Assembly: GCA_027307095.1 (NCBI GenBank)
Contig: DAHUXO010000086.1
Location: forward strand, 1 to 36,474
Source of the DNA: Betaproteobacteria bacterium
GTDB lineage: Bacteria > Pseudomonadota > Gammaproteobacteria > Burkholderiales > Casimicrobiaceae
Direction of reading: 5' to 3'
Length of the DNA stretch: 36,474 bases
Part shown: piece after piece, positions 27,738 to 36,474 of the stretch
How the letters are laid out: every line of letters begins with the position of its first letter
How positions within the stretch are numbered: the first letter of the stretch is position 1
Program-made: the position numbers and the translations under genes
The notes under the pieces: model-generated
Seen by the model: only the letters and a program-made list of their open reading frames with translations
Database searches by the model: none
What the model was told of the DNA's origin: nothing

Positions 27738-28322
27738 ATGCCAGTCATCACCCGGGAAAGCCTCATGACGCTGGAAGCGTACGCGAAGGAGCGCCCGGCG
27801 TTCCGCGCGCGCGTCCTCGCGCACAAACGCGATCGCAGCGTCCACCTCGGCGAGCACGTGACGCTGCTGTTCGAGGATGAGCTAACGATCCGCTACCAGG
27901 TCCAGGAGATGCTGCGCATCGAGAAGACCTTCGACGAAGCCGGCATCCAGGACGAGCTCGATGCCTACAACCCGCTGATCCCCGATGGCAGCAATCTCAA
28001 GGCGACGATGCTGATCGAGTACGAGGACGAGGCCGAGCGTCGCGAGGCGCTGGCGCAGCTCAAAGGCATCGAAAGAGACGTGTGGTTGCGCGTCGATGGG
28101 TTTCCCGAAGTGCGGGCCGTCGCCGACGAGGACCTCGAGCGGGAAAACGAGGAAAAGACCTCGTCGGTGCATTTCCTGCGCTTCGAGTTCACGCGCGACA
28201 TGGTCGCGGCGCTGAATGGCGGTCGCGCGCTCGCGGCGGGCGTCGACCACCCGAACTACGCGGTTCGGATCCCGACGCTGGCGGAGCCGGTGCGGGCGGC
28301 GCTGGTCGCCGACCTCGCCTGA
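27738..28322 (+). CDS. DUF3501 family protein
   Basis: This protein of 194 residues from ATG 27738 starts MPVITRESLMTLEAYAKERP, the usual DUF3501 beginning, with GGAG six bases upstream of the ATG. In-frame ATGs at 27726 (also with a good AGGA) and 27711 (overlapping the upstream stop as ATGA) are alternatives. Conserved segments are LGEHVTLLFEDELTIRYQVQ, DAYNPLIPDGSNLKATMLIE and the C-terminal VDHPNYAVRIPTL. The function is unknown. The recurring linkage with rubrerythrin and CCG-domain genes points to the same redox process. Confidence 0.88.
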   Translation: MPVITRESLMTLEAYAKERPAFRARVLAHKRDRSVHLGEHVTLLFEDELTIRYQVQEMLRIEKTFDEAGIQDELDAYNPLIPDGSNLKATMLIEYEDEAERREALAQLKGIERDVWLRVDGFPEVRAVADEDLERENEEKTSSVHFLRFEFTRDMVAALNGGRALAAGVDHPNYAVRIPTLAEPVRAALVADLA

Positions 28323-28337
28323 GACGGCGGCCGCGCC

Positions 28338-28823
28338 TCAGTCGCGGAAGTTCTGGTACTGCAGCGGGAAGTCGGTGACCGACTTCTTCACCAGCGCTAT
28401 CGCCTCCTGCAGATCGTCCCTCTTGGCGCCCGACACCCGCACGGCGTCGCCCTGGATCGATCCCTGCACCTTGAGCTTGCTGTCCTTCAGCAGCTTGACG
28501 ATGCGCTTGGAGAGATCCTGTTCCACCCCGGTGCGGACGGTGACCACCTGCTTGACCTTGTTGCCGGAGATCTTCTCCACGTTGCCGTACTTCAGCGACC
28601 GGACGTCGACCTGGCGTTTCGCGAGCTTGCCGGTCAGGATGTCGGTCACCTGCTTGAGCTTGAAGTCGTCGTCGGCGTAGAGCGTCAGGGTCTTGTCGTC
28701 GCTTTCGACGCGGGCGTCGGAGCCCTTGAAGTCGAAGCGCGTCGAGACCTCCTTGTTCACCTGGTCGACGGCGTTGCGTACCTCGACCTGGTTCACTTCG
28801 GAAACGATGTCGAACGATGGCAT
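28338..28823 (-). CDS. yajQ: YajQ family nucleotide-binding protein
   Basis: This 161-residue cytoplasmic protein starts [20 protein letters not shown] and has the family segments [18 protein letters not shown]-type helix [20 protein letters not shown] and [16 protein letters not shown]. The fold is two RNA-recognition-like domains. Homologues bind nucleotides or RNA, and in Xanthomonas a YajQ protein is a cyclic di-GMP effector. A diguanylate cyclase lies 4 kb away, but there is no operon link. ATG 28823 is preceded by GAGAG. It converges on the DUF3501 gene. The 252-nt gap upstream (28824-29075) shows no gene. Confidence 0.95.
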   Translation of the reverse strand: MPSFDIVSEVNQVEVRNAVDQVNKEVSTRFDFKGSDARVESDDKTLTLYADDDFKLKQVTDILTGKLAKRQVDVRSLKYGNVEKISGNKVKQVVTVRTGVEQDLSKRIVKLLKDSKLKVQGSIQGDAVRVSGAKRDDLQEAIALVKKSVTDFPLQYQNFRD

Positions 28824-29075
28824 GGCGGTGTTCTCTCGGTTGTCGCGTTGGCGCGACGCGATTTCGCGGCGCCGCGGCGGATCGCGCGGGTGCTGCACGA
28901 CCAGCGCGGATTTTGGCATGTTTGACGCGGATGGTCTGCCGCAAGCTTGCGCGTCCCGATGGACCCGGCGCGGTAGGCCGCCGTCCGACACCGGTTTGCG
29001 CCGCCGGCTGATGGTCGGCGGTGGCGCTGCGGCCCATCATGTCCGCCGGACCACAACGAATTCCCGGAGGGCAGC

Positions 29076-29504
29076 ATGAGCGGACGGACATATGCGGGAC
29101 TGGGCGCGGCGATTCTCGCCGCAGCGCTGATGGCGCATGCCGGCGCGGCACAGGCGATGCCGGCGCCGAAGCCGGTGACCCGAGGCGAAGCGACCTTTGT
29201 CAACGGAGGCATCGGGCAGACCGAGGCCGATGCGATCCGCCACATGGCGCCGAAATGGCCGGTGGAGATGACGTTCGCGAAGCGCCAGCAGGGTCGCAAC
29301 GAATTCGTCGCCGGCGTGAGGTTGCGCGTCACCGGCCAGGGCGGCCGGACCGTCGTGGACGTTCACGACGGCGGGCCGCTGCTGCTGCTCCGGCTTCCCG
29401 ACGGGCATTACACAGCCAGGGCCGATTACAACGGCCACGTCAAGACGCAACGCCTCGACATCGCCGCGGGACATCACGACGACATCGGCTTTCTGTGGTC
29501 GTGA
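29076..29504 (+). CDS. Small secreted protein, carboxypeptidase-regulatory/beta-sandwich type
   Basis: This 142-residue protein has a signal peptide (GAAILAAALMAHAGAAQA, cleavage near residue 27) and a compact beta-rich domain. The domain ends VVDVHDGGPLLLLRLPDGHY, TARADYNGHVKTQRLDIAAG, HHDDIGFLW. This resembles the periplasmic prealbumin-like or carboxypeptidase-regulatory-like proteins of betaproteobacteria, whose function is unknown. GGAGG lies close before the ATG. It converges on argG, with a REP-like hairpin between them. Confidence 0.82.
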   Translation: MSGRTYAGLGAAILAAALMAHAGAAQAMPAPKPVTRGEATFVNGGIGQTEADAIRHMAPKWPVEMTFAKRQQGRNEFVAGVRLRVTGQGGRTVVDVHDGGPLLLLRLPDGHYTARADYNGHVKTQRLDIAAGHHDDIGFLWS

Positions 29505-29543
29505 TCCGGATCGCTCCCTCACGCGCCCCGCTTTCGCTCGGCG

Positions 29544-29567
29544 CCCTCTCCCGCTTGCGGGAGGGGG
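29544..29567. repeat. REP-like hairpin between convergent genes
   Basis: CCCTCTCCCGC TT GCGGGAGGGGG pairs over 11 bp with one wobble. It is related to the element at 12931-12954, in inverse loop orientation (CTTG against CAAG). Its position between convergent stops suggests bidirectional transcription termination or message protection. Confidence 0.6.
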
Positions 29568-29588
29568 TCGAGGTGAGGACCCGCGCGG

Positions 29589-30809
<1,221 letters not shown>

Positions 30810-30814
30810 GGGAA

Positions 30815-30878
30815 CACAGCCGAAATACGGGCACGATGACGCGGGAAGGGTGTGCGCCGCGCCCGTGTTGCGGCTGTG
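30815..30878 (-). promoter_or_regulatory. Long inverted repeat in the argG 5' leader
   Basis: The arms at 30815-30833 (CACAGCCGAAATACGGGCA) and 30861-30878 (GCCCGTGTTGCGGCTGTG) are complementary over most of their length. They enclose a 27-nt loop, and the proximal arm ends 6 nt before the argG ATG. It could terminate the upstream gene or control argG translation. No T tract follows on the minus strand. Confidence 0.45.
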
Positions 30879-30902
30879 CCCCCGATTCCGACGGACCTCG
30901 GT

Positions 30903-31865
30903 TCAGTCGATCTTGAGCCCGATCTTCCTGATCACCGGGGCCCATTTCCCGGTCTCGCCGCGGACCAGTGCGCCGAACTCTCCGGGCGTGCCGCCGACGA
31001 GGTCGAAGCCCAGCCGGTGCATCCTGGCGACGATTTCGGGATCGGCGAGGATTGCGTTGATCTCGCTGTTGAGGCGGGTGATGATCGGCTTCGGTGTCGC
31101 CGCCGGAACCATGACGCCGTTCCAGGCGAGGACCTCGAATCCCGGATAGCCCGATTGCGCGATCGACGGGATGCTCGGGAACAGCGGGAACGGCTTCGCC
31201 GTGGTGACGGCGATCGCGCGCAGCTTGCCCGCGTCGATCTGCGGCTGCAGCGGCTGCATGACGGCGAACATCATCTGCGTCTCGCCCTTGATCGTGGCCG
31301 TCACCGCAGGCGGCGACCCGTTGAAGGGGATGTGCACGACATCGATGCCGGCGAGCTGCTTGAAGAGCTCCATGCACAGGTGCGACGAGCTGCCGTTGCC
31401 GACCGACGCGTAGTTGAGCTTGCCGGGATGGGCCTTGGCGTAGGCGACCAGCTCGGCCAGGTTGTGCACGGGCAGTTCGGCGTTGACCACGAGGACGTTC
31501 GGCTGGCTGGTCGTGGTGATCACCGGCGCGAGGTCGCGGCCGACGTCGTACGGGAGCTTCTGCAGCAACGGGGCGAACGACAGCGGCCCGTTGAACGCGA
31601 GGAGCATCGTGTAGCCGTCGGGCGCCGCGTGCGCGACCTCGGCCGTGGCGACGGTGCCGCCCGCGGCAGGCTTGTCCTCGACGACGACTGGCTGGCCCAG
31701 ACGCGTCGCGAGCTTGTCGGCGATCGCGCGGCCCAGCACGTCGATCGAGCTGCCGGCAGGCGCCGACATCAGGAACCTGATCGGGCGCTCCGGCCAGCTC
31801 TGCGCGGCAGCGGCGGTCGTCGCCAGCACCGCGAAGACGAGCGCGACAACCGATCGTGCAAGCAT
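30903..31865 (-). CDS. Tripartite tricarboxylate transporter (TctC/Bug) family periplasmic binding protein
   Basis: This 320-residue protein has a signal peptide (MLARSVVALVFAVLATTAAAA) and the Bug fold. Motifs are WPERPIRFLMSAPAGSSIDV (normally VPFxxGG), VVVEDKPAAGGTVATAEVA, DGYTMLLAFNGPLSFAP, LNYASVGNGSSSHLCMELF and IDVVHIPFNGSPPAVTATIK. Start ATG 31865 follows GGAG at good spacing; earlier in-frame ATGs (31886, 31919) lack one. Bug proteins bind small carboxylates or amides. No TctA/TctB membrane partner is nearby, as is common for this expanded family. It lies between argF and argG, so it may bind an arginine-related compound, but that is only positional inference. Confidence 0.9.
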   Translation of the reverse strand: MLARSVVALVFAVLATTAAAAQSWPERPIRFLMSAPAGSSIDVLGRAIADKLATRLGQPVVVEDKPAAGGTVATAEVAHAAPDGYTMLLAFNGPLSFAPLLQKLPYDVGRDLAPVITTTSQPNVLVVNAELPVHNLAELVAYAKAHPGKLNYASVGNGSSSHLCMELFKQLAGIDVVHIPFNGSPPAVTATIKGETQMMFAVMQPLQPQIDAGKLRAIAVTTAKPFPLFPSIPSIAQSGYPGFEVLAWNGVMVPAATPKPIITRLNSEINAILADPEIVARMHRLGFDLVGGTPGEFGALVRGETGKWAPVIRKIGLKID

Positions 31866-31926
31866 GGGGACGCTCCGGGTCGTCATTGTTGCGGAAGGGG
31901 ACGGTGTGCAGCGGTGCATGGAGGGA

Positions 31927-32856
31927 TCAGCCGTCGACCCTACCGCAGACCAGGTACTCGAGCAGCGCTTTCTGTGCGTGCAGGCGATTCTCCGCCTCGT
32001 CCCAGACGACGCTCTGCGGTCCGTCGATGACCTCGGCGGCGACTTCCTCCCCGCGATGCGCGGGCAGGCAGTGCATGAACAGGGCGTCGGGCGCCGCTTC
32101 GCGCATCATCGCGCTGTCGACCTGCCAGCGCTCGAATGCGCGCAGGCGGGCGTCGTTCTCCGCCTCATAGCCCATGCTCGTCCACACGTCGGTCGTGACG
32201 AGATCGGCGCCGCGGCAGGCCGCGCGCGGATCGTCGTGGCAGCTGTAGTGCGCGGCGCCTGGGGCGCCGGCAATCGCCGGGTCCATTGCGTAGCCCGGCG
32301 GCGTGGAGACGCTGACGTGGAAGCCGAAGATCTGCGCGGCCTGCAGCCACGTGTAGCAGACGTTGTTCGCATCGCCGATCCAGGCCACCGTCCTGCCCCG
32401 GATCGAGCCGCGGTGCTCGATCCAGGTGTAGATGTCGGCGAGGATCTGGCAAGGGTGGTACTCGTTGGTGAGTCCGTTGATCACCGGGACGCGCGAATGC
32501 TCGGCGAAGCGCTCGATGAGCGACTGGCCGAAGGTGCGGATCATCACGACGTCGACCATCCGCGAGACCACGCGCGCGACGTCCTCGATCGGCTCGCCGC
32601 GCGCCAGCTGGGTGTCGCCGCGCGTCAGGTTGATTGCGATGCCGCCCAGCTGGTTCATTCCTGCCTCGAACGAAACGCGGGTGCGCGTCGACGCCTTCTC
32701 GAACACCATCGCGAGCGTGCGGTCGCGCAGCGGCTGATAGATCTCGTAGCGCTTGAACCGGTCCTTGATCCAGCGCGTGCGCTCGAACAGGTGCTCGAAC
32801 TCGTCGCAGGAGAAGTCGCGGAACTGCAGGAAATGCTTGGGCGCCGTCACGGCCAT
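31927..32856 (-). CDS. argF: Ornithine carbamoyltransferase
   Basis: It forms citrulline from ornithine and carbamoyl phosphate. The 309-residue protein carries the carbamoyl phosphate motif STRTR (56-60, in FEKASTRTRVSFE), the ornithine-side HPCQILADIYT, DANNVCYTWLQAA, and HCLPAHRG (262-269) with the catalytic cysteine. The length and motifs are those of the anabolic enzyme. It is 61 nt upstream of the Bug gene and 50 nt from the diguanylate cyclase stop. That gap has a TAGACT -10-like sequence (32904-32909) but no clear -35. Confidence 0.96.
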   Translation of the reverse strand: MAVTAPKHFLQFRDFSCDEFEHLFERTRWIKDRFKRYEIYQPLRDRTLAMVFEKASTRTRVSFEAGMNQLGGIAINLTRGDTQLARGEPIEDVARVVSRMVDVVMIRTFGQSLIERFAEHSRVPVINGLTNEYHPCQILADIYTWIEHRGSIRGRTVAWIGDANNVCYTWLQAAQIFGFHVSVSTPPGYAMDPAIAGAPGAAHYSCHDDPRAACRGADLVTTDVWTSMGYEAENDARLRAFERWQVDSAMMREAAPDALFMHCLPAHRGEEVAAEVIDGPQSVVWDEAENRLHAQKALLEYLVCGRVDG

Positions 32857-32906
32857 CGGATGCGTCGCCGCGCCTGCGCGCCGCGGACACTCGTCAAATC
32901 AAAAGT

Positions 32907-34691
32907 CTAGCACGCAGCCGCCTCGCGACTGCCGGGACCGTCGCCCGCGATCAGGATGCAGTCGCGACCGGTGTCCTTGGCCTGGTAGAGCGCCCGGTCG
33001 GCAGCCTCGAGGAGCTGCGCCAACACCGTGCCGTCCTGGCCGAGGACGGCGATTCCGGCGGAGAACGTGAATCCCCCGAGCGTCTGCGCGTTCCACTGCA
33101 CGCGCAAGTCGCGAAGGCGCGCGGCGAGGCTCGCCAGCGCCTTCGCAGCGCCGGCGCCGTTCGCGTCCGGAAGCACGATGCAGAACTCCTCGCCGCCGTA
33201 GCGGCACACGACGTCGGCCGGGCGCAATGACATCGGCAGCACGCGGCCGATCTCGCGCAGCACGAGGTCACCGGCCGGGTGGCCGTGACGGTCGTTGACC
33301 TGCTTGAAATGGTCCAGATCGACCAGCGCGACAGCGAGCGGGGTGCCGCGGCGCAGTGCGGCACCGATCAGCCCGGGCGCGACCGTGTCGAGGTAGCGTC
33401 GATTGAACAGCTGGGTCAGCGGGTCGCGCACGGCCTCGACCTCGAGCTGGGCCTGCAGCGCCTCGATCTGGATCATCTTGTGCTGGAGATCGGAATTGAG
33501 TCGCTCCAGCTCGCGATTGGTCCGCTCGGCCTCGCTGCGCTGCGCCAGCGCACGATCGCGCTCGTCCCTGGCATGCGAAAGCTCGTGCTCGACTCGCAGC
33601 AGGTAGTACTTGGCGCTCGCGCGATGTGACATGCGCTGCGTCTGCGCGCGCAGGAGCTCGCGCATGCAGGCGTAGGCGGCCTCGAAGTTTCCGCGCTCCG
33701 CATGGCGTTGCGCGAGGCGATCCCAGGCCTTGCATTCGACGGGAAGGAAATTGCGGCGTCGCGCCGCATCGGCCGCCGCCTCGAGCGTCGCGATCGCCGC
33801 ATCGGCCGGTCCCTGCGCATCGGCGACGACCGCGTCCGCCCAGCGGCTGTGGACTTCGTTGAAGCCGCCCGGGAAGTCGGCGTAGATCGCTCGCGCGGTG
33901 CCGGCGCACTGCTCCGCGTCGGCGATGCGCGCATGGCGCGCGTAGATCTCGGCAGCGATCGCGAGGTAATGATTCTGCGCGGCGCGGGGCATCGTCGCCG
34001 GCGCTCCTGAAAGCATCCGGTCGACCGTCTCGAGAGCGCGCGCGTCGTCACCGATGCCCACCAGCGCCTCGGCCAGGTTCGAGCGGGCGAACATCACGAC
34101 TTGGGGATTGTCGTACTGCTCGAGATCGACCAGCGCGGCATCCGCGAGCTCGCGCGCGGGCGCGTAGTCGCCGACGGTCACCAGCGCGGCTGCGAGATTG
34201 GACATGACGGTCGGATGCTGAGGCGACGGCGGCGCGAGTCGCAGCGCCTCCAGCGCTTCGTACAGATAGCGAATCGCCCCGTTGAACCGGTCGGTGAAGT
34301 AATGCGCGGCCCCGATCGCGTTGAGCAGCCAGAAGCGATCCTCGGGCGGAAGGATCTGCTGCGCCTCGGCGTAGAGCGAGAGCAGCCGGTCGCGCGCGGC
34401 CGGCGCCGAGCCTTCGACGATGGCCAGGCGGGCCGAGGCGATCTCGGCGAGCAGCAATCCACGCCGGTCACCGAGGGCTTCGAAGTCCTTCGCGGCGGCC
34501 GCGATCCAGTCCCTCGCATCCAGCGGCTTTGCGGTGAAGAACAGGTCGTGGAACGCGATCGTCAGCTCGGACCACGCGCGCAGTCGCGAGTCGTCCCGCG
34601 AAGGCGTCTCGACGAAGGCGCGCGCGCGGGCGTACGCCCGTTCGGGTTCGCGGAAATGCTGTGCCCAGAGCGCTGCTGCGGCGTCGTTCAT
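32907..34691 (-). CDS. Diguanylate cyclase with N-terminal TPR-like region
   Basis: This protein has 594 residues from ATG 34691; a TTG at 34733 is in frame but lies in the rpsT terminator hairpin. Residues 1-350 are helical with TPR-like pairs (RFNGAIRYLYEALEALRLAP, GDYAPARELADAALVDLEQY, GDDARALETVDRMLSGAP). A coiled coil at about 370-420 (HARDERDRALAQRSEAERTN) leads into the GGDEF domain, with DPLTQLFNRRYLD at 423, GGEEF at 499-503 and the RPAD inhibitory site at 490-493, so it is likely active and product-inhibited. No transmembrane segment is seen. It makes cyclic di-GMP in the cytoplasm; the TPR part probably senses a protein partner. Confidence 0.92.
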   Translation of the reverse strand: MNDAAAALWAQHFREPERAYARARAFVETPSRDDSRLRAWSELTIAFHDLFFTAKPLDARDWIAAAAKDFEALGDRRGLLLAEIASARLAIVEGSAPAARDRLLSLYAEAQQILPPEDRFWLLNAIGAAHYFTDRFNGAIRYLYEALEALRLAPPSPQHPTVMSNLAAALVTVGDYAPARELADAALVDLEQYDNPQVVMFARSNLAEALVGIGDDARALETVDRMLSGAPATMPRAAQNHYLAIAAEIYARHARIADAEQCAGTARAIYADFPGGFNEVHSRWADAVVADAQGPADAAIATLEAAADAARRRNFLPVECKAWDRLAQRHAERGNFEAAYACMRELLRAQTQRMSHRASAKYYLLRVEHELSHARDERDRALAQRSEAERTNRELERLNSDLQHKMIQIEALQAQLEVEAVRDPLTQLFNRRYLDTVAPGLIGAALRRGTPLAVALVDLDHFKQVNDRHGHPAGDLVLREIGRVLPMSLRPADVVCRYGGEEFCIVLPDANGAGAAKALASLAARLRDLRVQWNAQTLGGFTFSAGIAVLGQDGTVLAQLLEAADRALYQAKDTGRDCILIAGDGPGSREAAAC

Positions 34692-34719
34692 CGGGTCGAT
34701 GGGCGGATCACAAACGATC

Positions 34720-34741
34720 AGGGCGCCGTGCAAGGCGCCCT
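34720..34741 (-). terminator. Intrinsic-like terminator of rpsT
   Basis: AGGGCGCC - 6-nt loop - GGCGCCCT is a perfect 8-bp stem 28 nt after the rpsT stop, followed on the minus strand by GATCGTTTGTG. The T tract is weak. Confidence 0.6.
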
Positions 34742-34769
34742 GTCGTCGATCGCGCTGCGCCGTCGCCGG

Positions 34770-35033
34770 CTAGGGCATCGCCTTGATCGCCTGCGCCAGT
34801 CGCGACTTGGTTCGCGAGGCGAGATTCTTGTGGACGATCTTCTTTTCGGCGATCCTGTCGATGACCGCCTGCGACTGGCGCATCTCGGCTGTCGCGACGG
34901 CCTTGTCGCCGGTCGTGATCGCCTTCTTCACCTTCTTGACCGCGGTGCGCAGCGCCGACTTTAGGCTGGCGTTGCGCATGCGCGTCGCCTCCGCCTGTCG
35001 GGCGCGCTTGCGGGCCTGCGCCGTATTGGCCAT
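34770..35033 (-). CDS. rpsT: Small ribosomal subunit protein bS20
   Basis: This 87-residue basic, helical protein of the 30S subunit binds 16S rRNA. It begins [20 protein letters not shown] and includes [16 protein letters not shown] and the conserved C-terminal [18 protein letters not shown]. It is a single-gene unit between its own promoter (35138-35166) and terminator (34720-34741), divergent from murJ, a common betaproteobacterial arrangement. The 5' leader of about 100 nt could mediate the autoregulation known for S20, but no specific element was recognised. Confidence 0.97.
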   Translation of the reverse strand: MANTAQARKRARQAEATRMRNASLKSALRTAVKKVKKAITTGDKAVATAEMRQSQAVIDRIAEKKIVHKNLASRTKSRLAQAIKAMP

Positions 35034-35137
35034 GAATGTTGATCCTCGGTCGAAATGATGCAGCGGATCGCTGCGCAGCCGGCTTTTTCCGCGAACCCCG
35101 CGGAACGCGGGCGTGGAGCGACCGACAAAGACCGCGC

Positions 35138-35166
35138 ATAATACGCGGTTTTTGCTCTGCCAGCAA
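35138..35166 (-). promoter_or_regulatory. rpsT promoter
   Basis: On the minus strand TTGCTG (35166-35161) and TATTAT (35143-35138) are 17 nt apart. The -10 sits in a CCGCG-TATTATG-CGCGG dyad. On the plus strand the same bases read CATAAT (35137-35142), a possible -10 for murJ. Confidence 0.65.
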
Positions 35167-35247
35167 GGTTCGCGTGGTCTCGTCCAAAGGCACGGCGCCG
35201 CGCCCGGCCCGCAACCGCCCCATACCCGAACCGCCGCCCTCTTTCCC

Positions 35248-36474
35248 TTGAATCTGCTGCGAACCCTGTCGACCGTCAGCGCGATGACGCTGCTGTCGCG
35301 CATTGCCGGACTCCTGCGCGAGACCCTCAAGGCCACCGTGTTCGGCGCCGGTCTGCAGATGGACGCGTTCGAGGCCGCCTTCAGGCTGCCGAACCTGCTG
35401 CGGCGGCTGTTCGCCGAAGGCGCCTTCTCCCAGGCCTTCGTACCGATCCTCGCCGAGTATCAGCGCAAGAAGGGCGCCGCCGCCACGCGCAAGCTGGTCG
35501 GCGACGTGGGCACGCTGCTGGCGGTCGTCCTGCTCGTGGTTTCGGTCGCCGGATCGATCGCGGCGCCCTGGCTCGTCTATGTGCTCGCGGGAGGGTTCGC
35601 GAAGACGCCCGGCAAGGTCGAGCTCACTGCGCAGATGATCCGGATCGTGTTTCCGTACATCCTGTTCATATCGCTGGTGTCGCTCGCCGGCGGCGTCCTC
35701 AACGTCCATCGGCGCTTCGCGATTCCCGCCTTTACGCCGGTGCTTCTCAACCTGTCGATCATCGCCTCGGCGATTTTTCTCGCACGCTGGTTCGCGGAGC
35801 CGATCAAGGCGCTGGCCTGGGGCGTCGCCATCGGCGGCGTCGCGCAGCTTGCGCTGCAGGTCATCCCGCTGATGCGCATTGGCATGCTTCCGAGACCGGG
35901 ATTCGACTGGCGCGACGAAGGCGTGCGCCGCGTGCTGGTCGCGATGGGCCCGGCGGTGGTCGGGACCTCGGCGGCCCAGATCTCGGCATTGCTCAACACC
36001 CAGCTCGCGGCGCTGCTGGGCGACGGCCGCATCTCGTGGATCACCTACGCCGATCGCCTGATGGAATTCCCGAGCGCACTGCTGGGCGTCGCGCTGGGCA
36101 CGGTCCTGCTGCCGTCGCTCGCGCAGCATTACAGCGATGACGAACACCACGAATACTCCGCGCTGCTCGACTGGGGCCTGCGCCTCGCGTTCCTGCTGGC
36201 ACTGCCGGCGACGGTCGCGCTGGGGATGCTCGCGATTCCGCTGGTATCGACGCTCTACCACTACGGCCGGTTCACGATCGACGACGTGATGCAGACGCGC
36301 GCTGCGCTGCTGGGCTACAGCGTCGGATTGCCCGCGCTGATCCTGGTCAAGATCCTCGCGCCCGGCTTCTACGCGCGGCAGGTGATGAAGACCCCCGTGA
36401 AGATCGCTTTCTTCACCGTCCTGGTGACCCAGGCGATGGCGGTCACGCTCGCGTGGCCGCTCGGACTCCAGCAG
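35248..36474 (+). CDS. murJ: Lipid II flippase MurJ (3' end beyond window)
   Basis: It flips lipid II across the inner membrane for peptidoglycan synthesis. The frame has 409 codons to the window end with no stop. Start TTG 35248 gives [20 protein letters not shown], matching the MurJ N-terminus; ATG 35284 would cut the first helix. Family segments include [77 protein letters not shown] and [13 protein letters not shown]. About 11 of the usual 14 transmembrane helices are visible. An estimated 100 residues are missing. Confidence 0.96.
   Translation, partial: MNLLRTLSTVSAMTLLSRIAGLLRETLKATVFGAGLQMDAFEAAFRLPNLLRRLFAEGAFSQAFVPILAEYQRKKGAAATRKLVGDVGTLLAVVLLVVSVAGSIAAPWLVYVLAGGFAKTPGKVELTAQMIRIVFPYILFISLVSLAGGVLNVHRRFAIPAFTPVLLNLSIIASAIFLARWFAEPIKALAWGVAIGGVAQLALQVIPLMRIGMLPRPGFDWRDEGVRRVLVAMGPAVVGTSAAQISALLNTQLAALLGDGRISWITYADRLMEFPSALLGVALGTVLLPSLAQHYSDDEHHEYSALLDWGLRLAFLLALPATVALGMLAIPLVSTLYHYGRFTIDDVMQTRAALLGYSVGLPALILVKILAPGFYARQVMKTPVKIAFFTVLVTQAMAVTLAWPLGLQQ

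Noticed and set aside
25852-27738. A 628-codon minus-strand frame opposite rubrerythrin and the Fe-S protein
   Set aside because: Antisense shadow; the plus strand has clear family motifs and ribosome sites.
32857-32906. TTGACG on the minus strand as argF -35
   Set aside because: No -10-like hexamer lies 16-18 nt downstream; only a TAGACT without a -35 is present.

Overview
The window is dense, high-GC chromosomal DNA from a betaproteobacterium, most likely Burkholderiales or a close relative. The evidence is the gene order: an ilvBHC-psd-pssA-leuA block, rpsT divergent from murJ, and a sigma factor/DUF3619/DUF3106/RDD operon. Genes are tightly packed, with many 4-nt start/stop overlaps (ATGA, GTGA) and some TTG or GTG starts. 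No rRNA, tRNA, CRISPR array or transposase was recognised.

Left end (1-5842): a cobalamin-dependent acyl-CoA cluster. It holds the 3' part of a MeaB-type GTPase, an acyl-CoA mutase large subunit, a thiamine-diphosphate (ThDP) lyase resembling 2-hydroxyacyl-CoA lyases, a two-domain gamma-carbonic-anhydrase-like hexapeptide protein, and a convergent GntR/FCD regulator. The mutase carries the 2-hydroxyisobutyryl-CoA mutase signature (Ile98, Asp125, Gln216), not that of methylmalonyl-CoA mutase. The meaB reading frame carries two direct and two inverted copies of a 24-bp repeat without being broken. Together the cluster suggests isomerisation of 3-hydroxyacyl-CoA to branched 2-hydroxyacyl-CoA, then cleavage to a ketone and formyl-CoA.

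Housekeeping and membrane genes (5871-10235): a DUF3047 secreted protein, inorganic pyrophosphatase, an EamA/DMT transporter, and the minus-strand operon sigma factor - DUF3619 - DUF3106 - RDD.

Branched-chain amino acid and phospholipid block (10236-21207): ilvB, ilvH and ilvC, then a small membrane protein, psd and pssA. Next comes a leucine-rich leader peptide with an attenuator-like hairpin, two different 2-isopropylmalate synthases in tandem, and malate synthase aceB.

Accessory region (21234-25666): a DUF4389 membrane protein, a SPINDLY/OGT-type TPR glycosyltransferase, a sulfotransferase, and an Asp/Asn beta-hydroxylase-like 2-oxoglutarate oxygenase with a cysteine-rich tail. This looks like a modification cassette.

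Right part (25667-36474): rubrerythrin - CCG-domain Fe-S protein - DUF3501 (a likely redox or peroxide-stress operon), yajQ, a small secreted protein, and argF - Bug/TctC binding protein - argG on the minus strand. A TPR-GGDEF diguanylate cyclase follows, then rpsT, and murJ, which runs off the right end.
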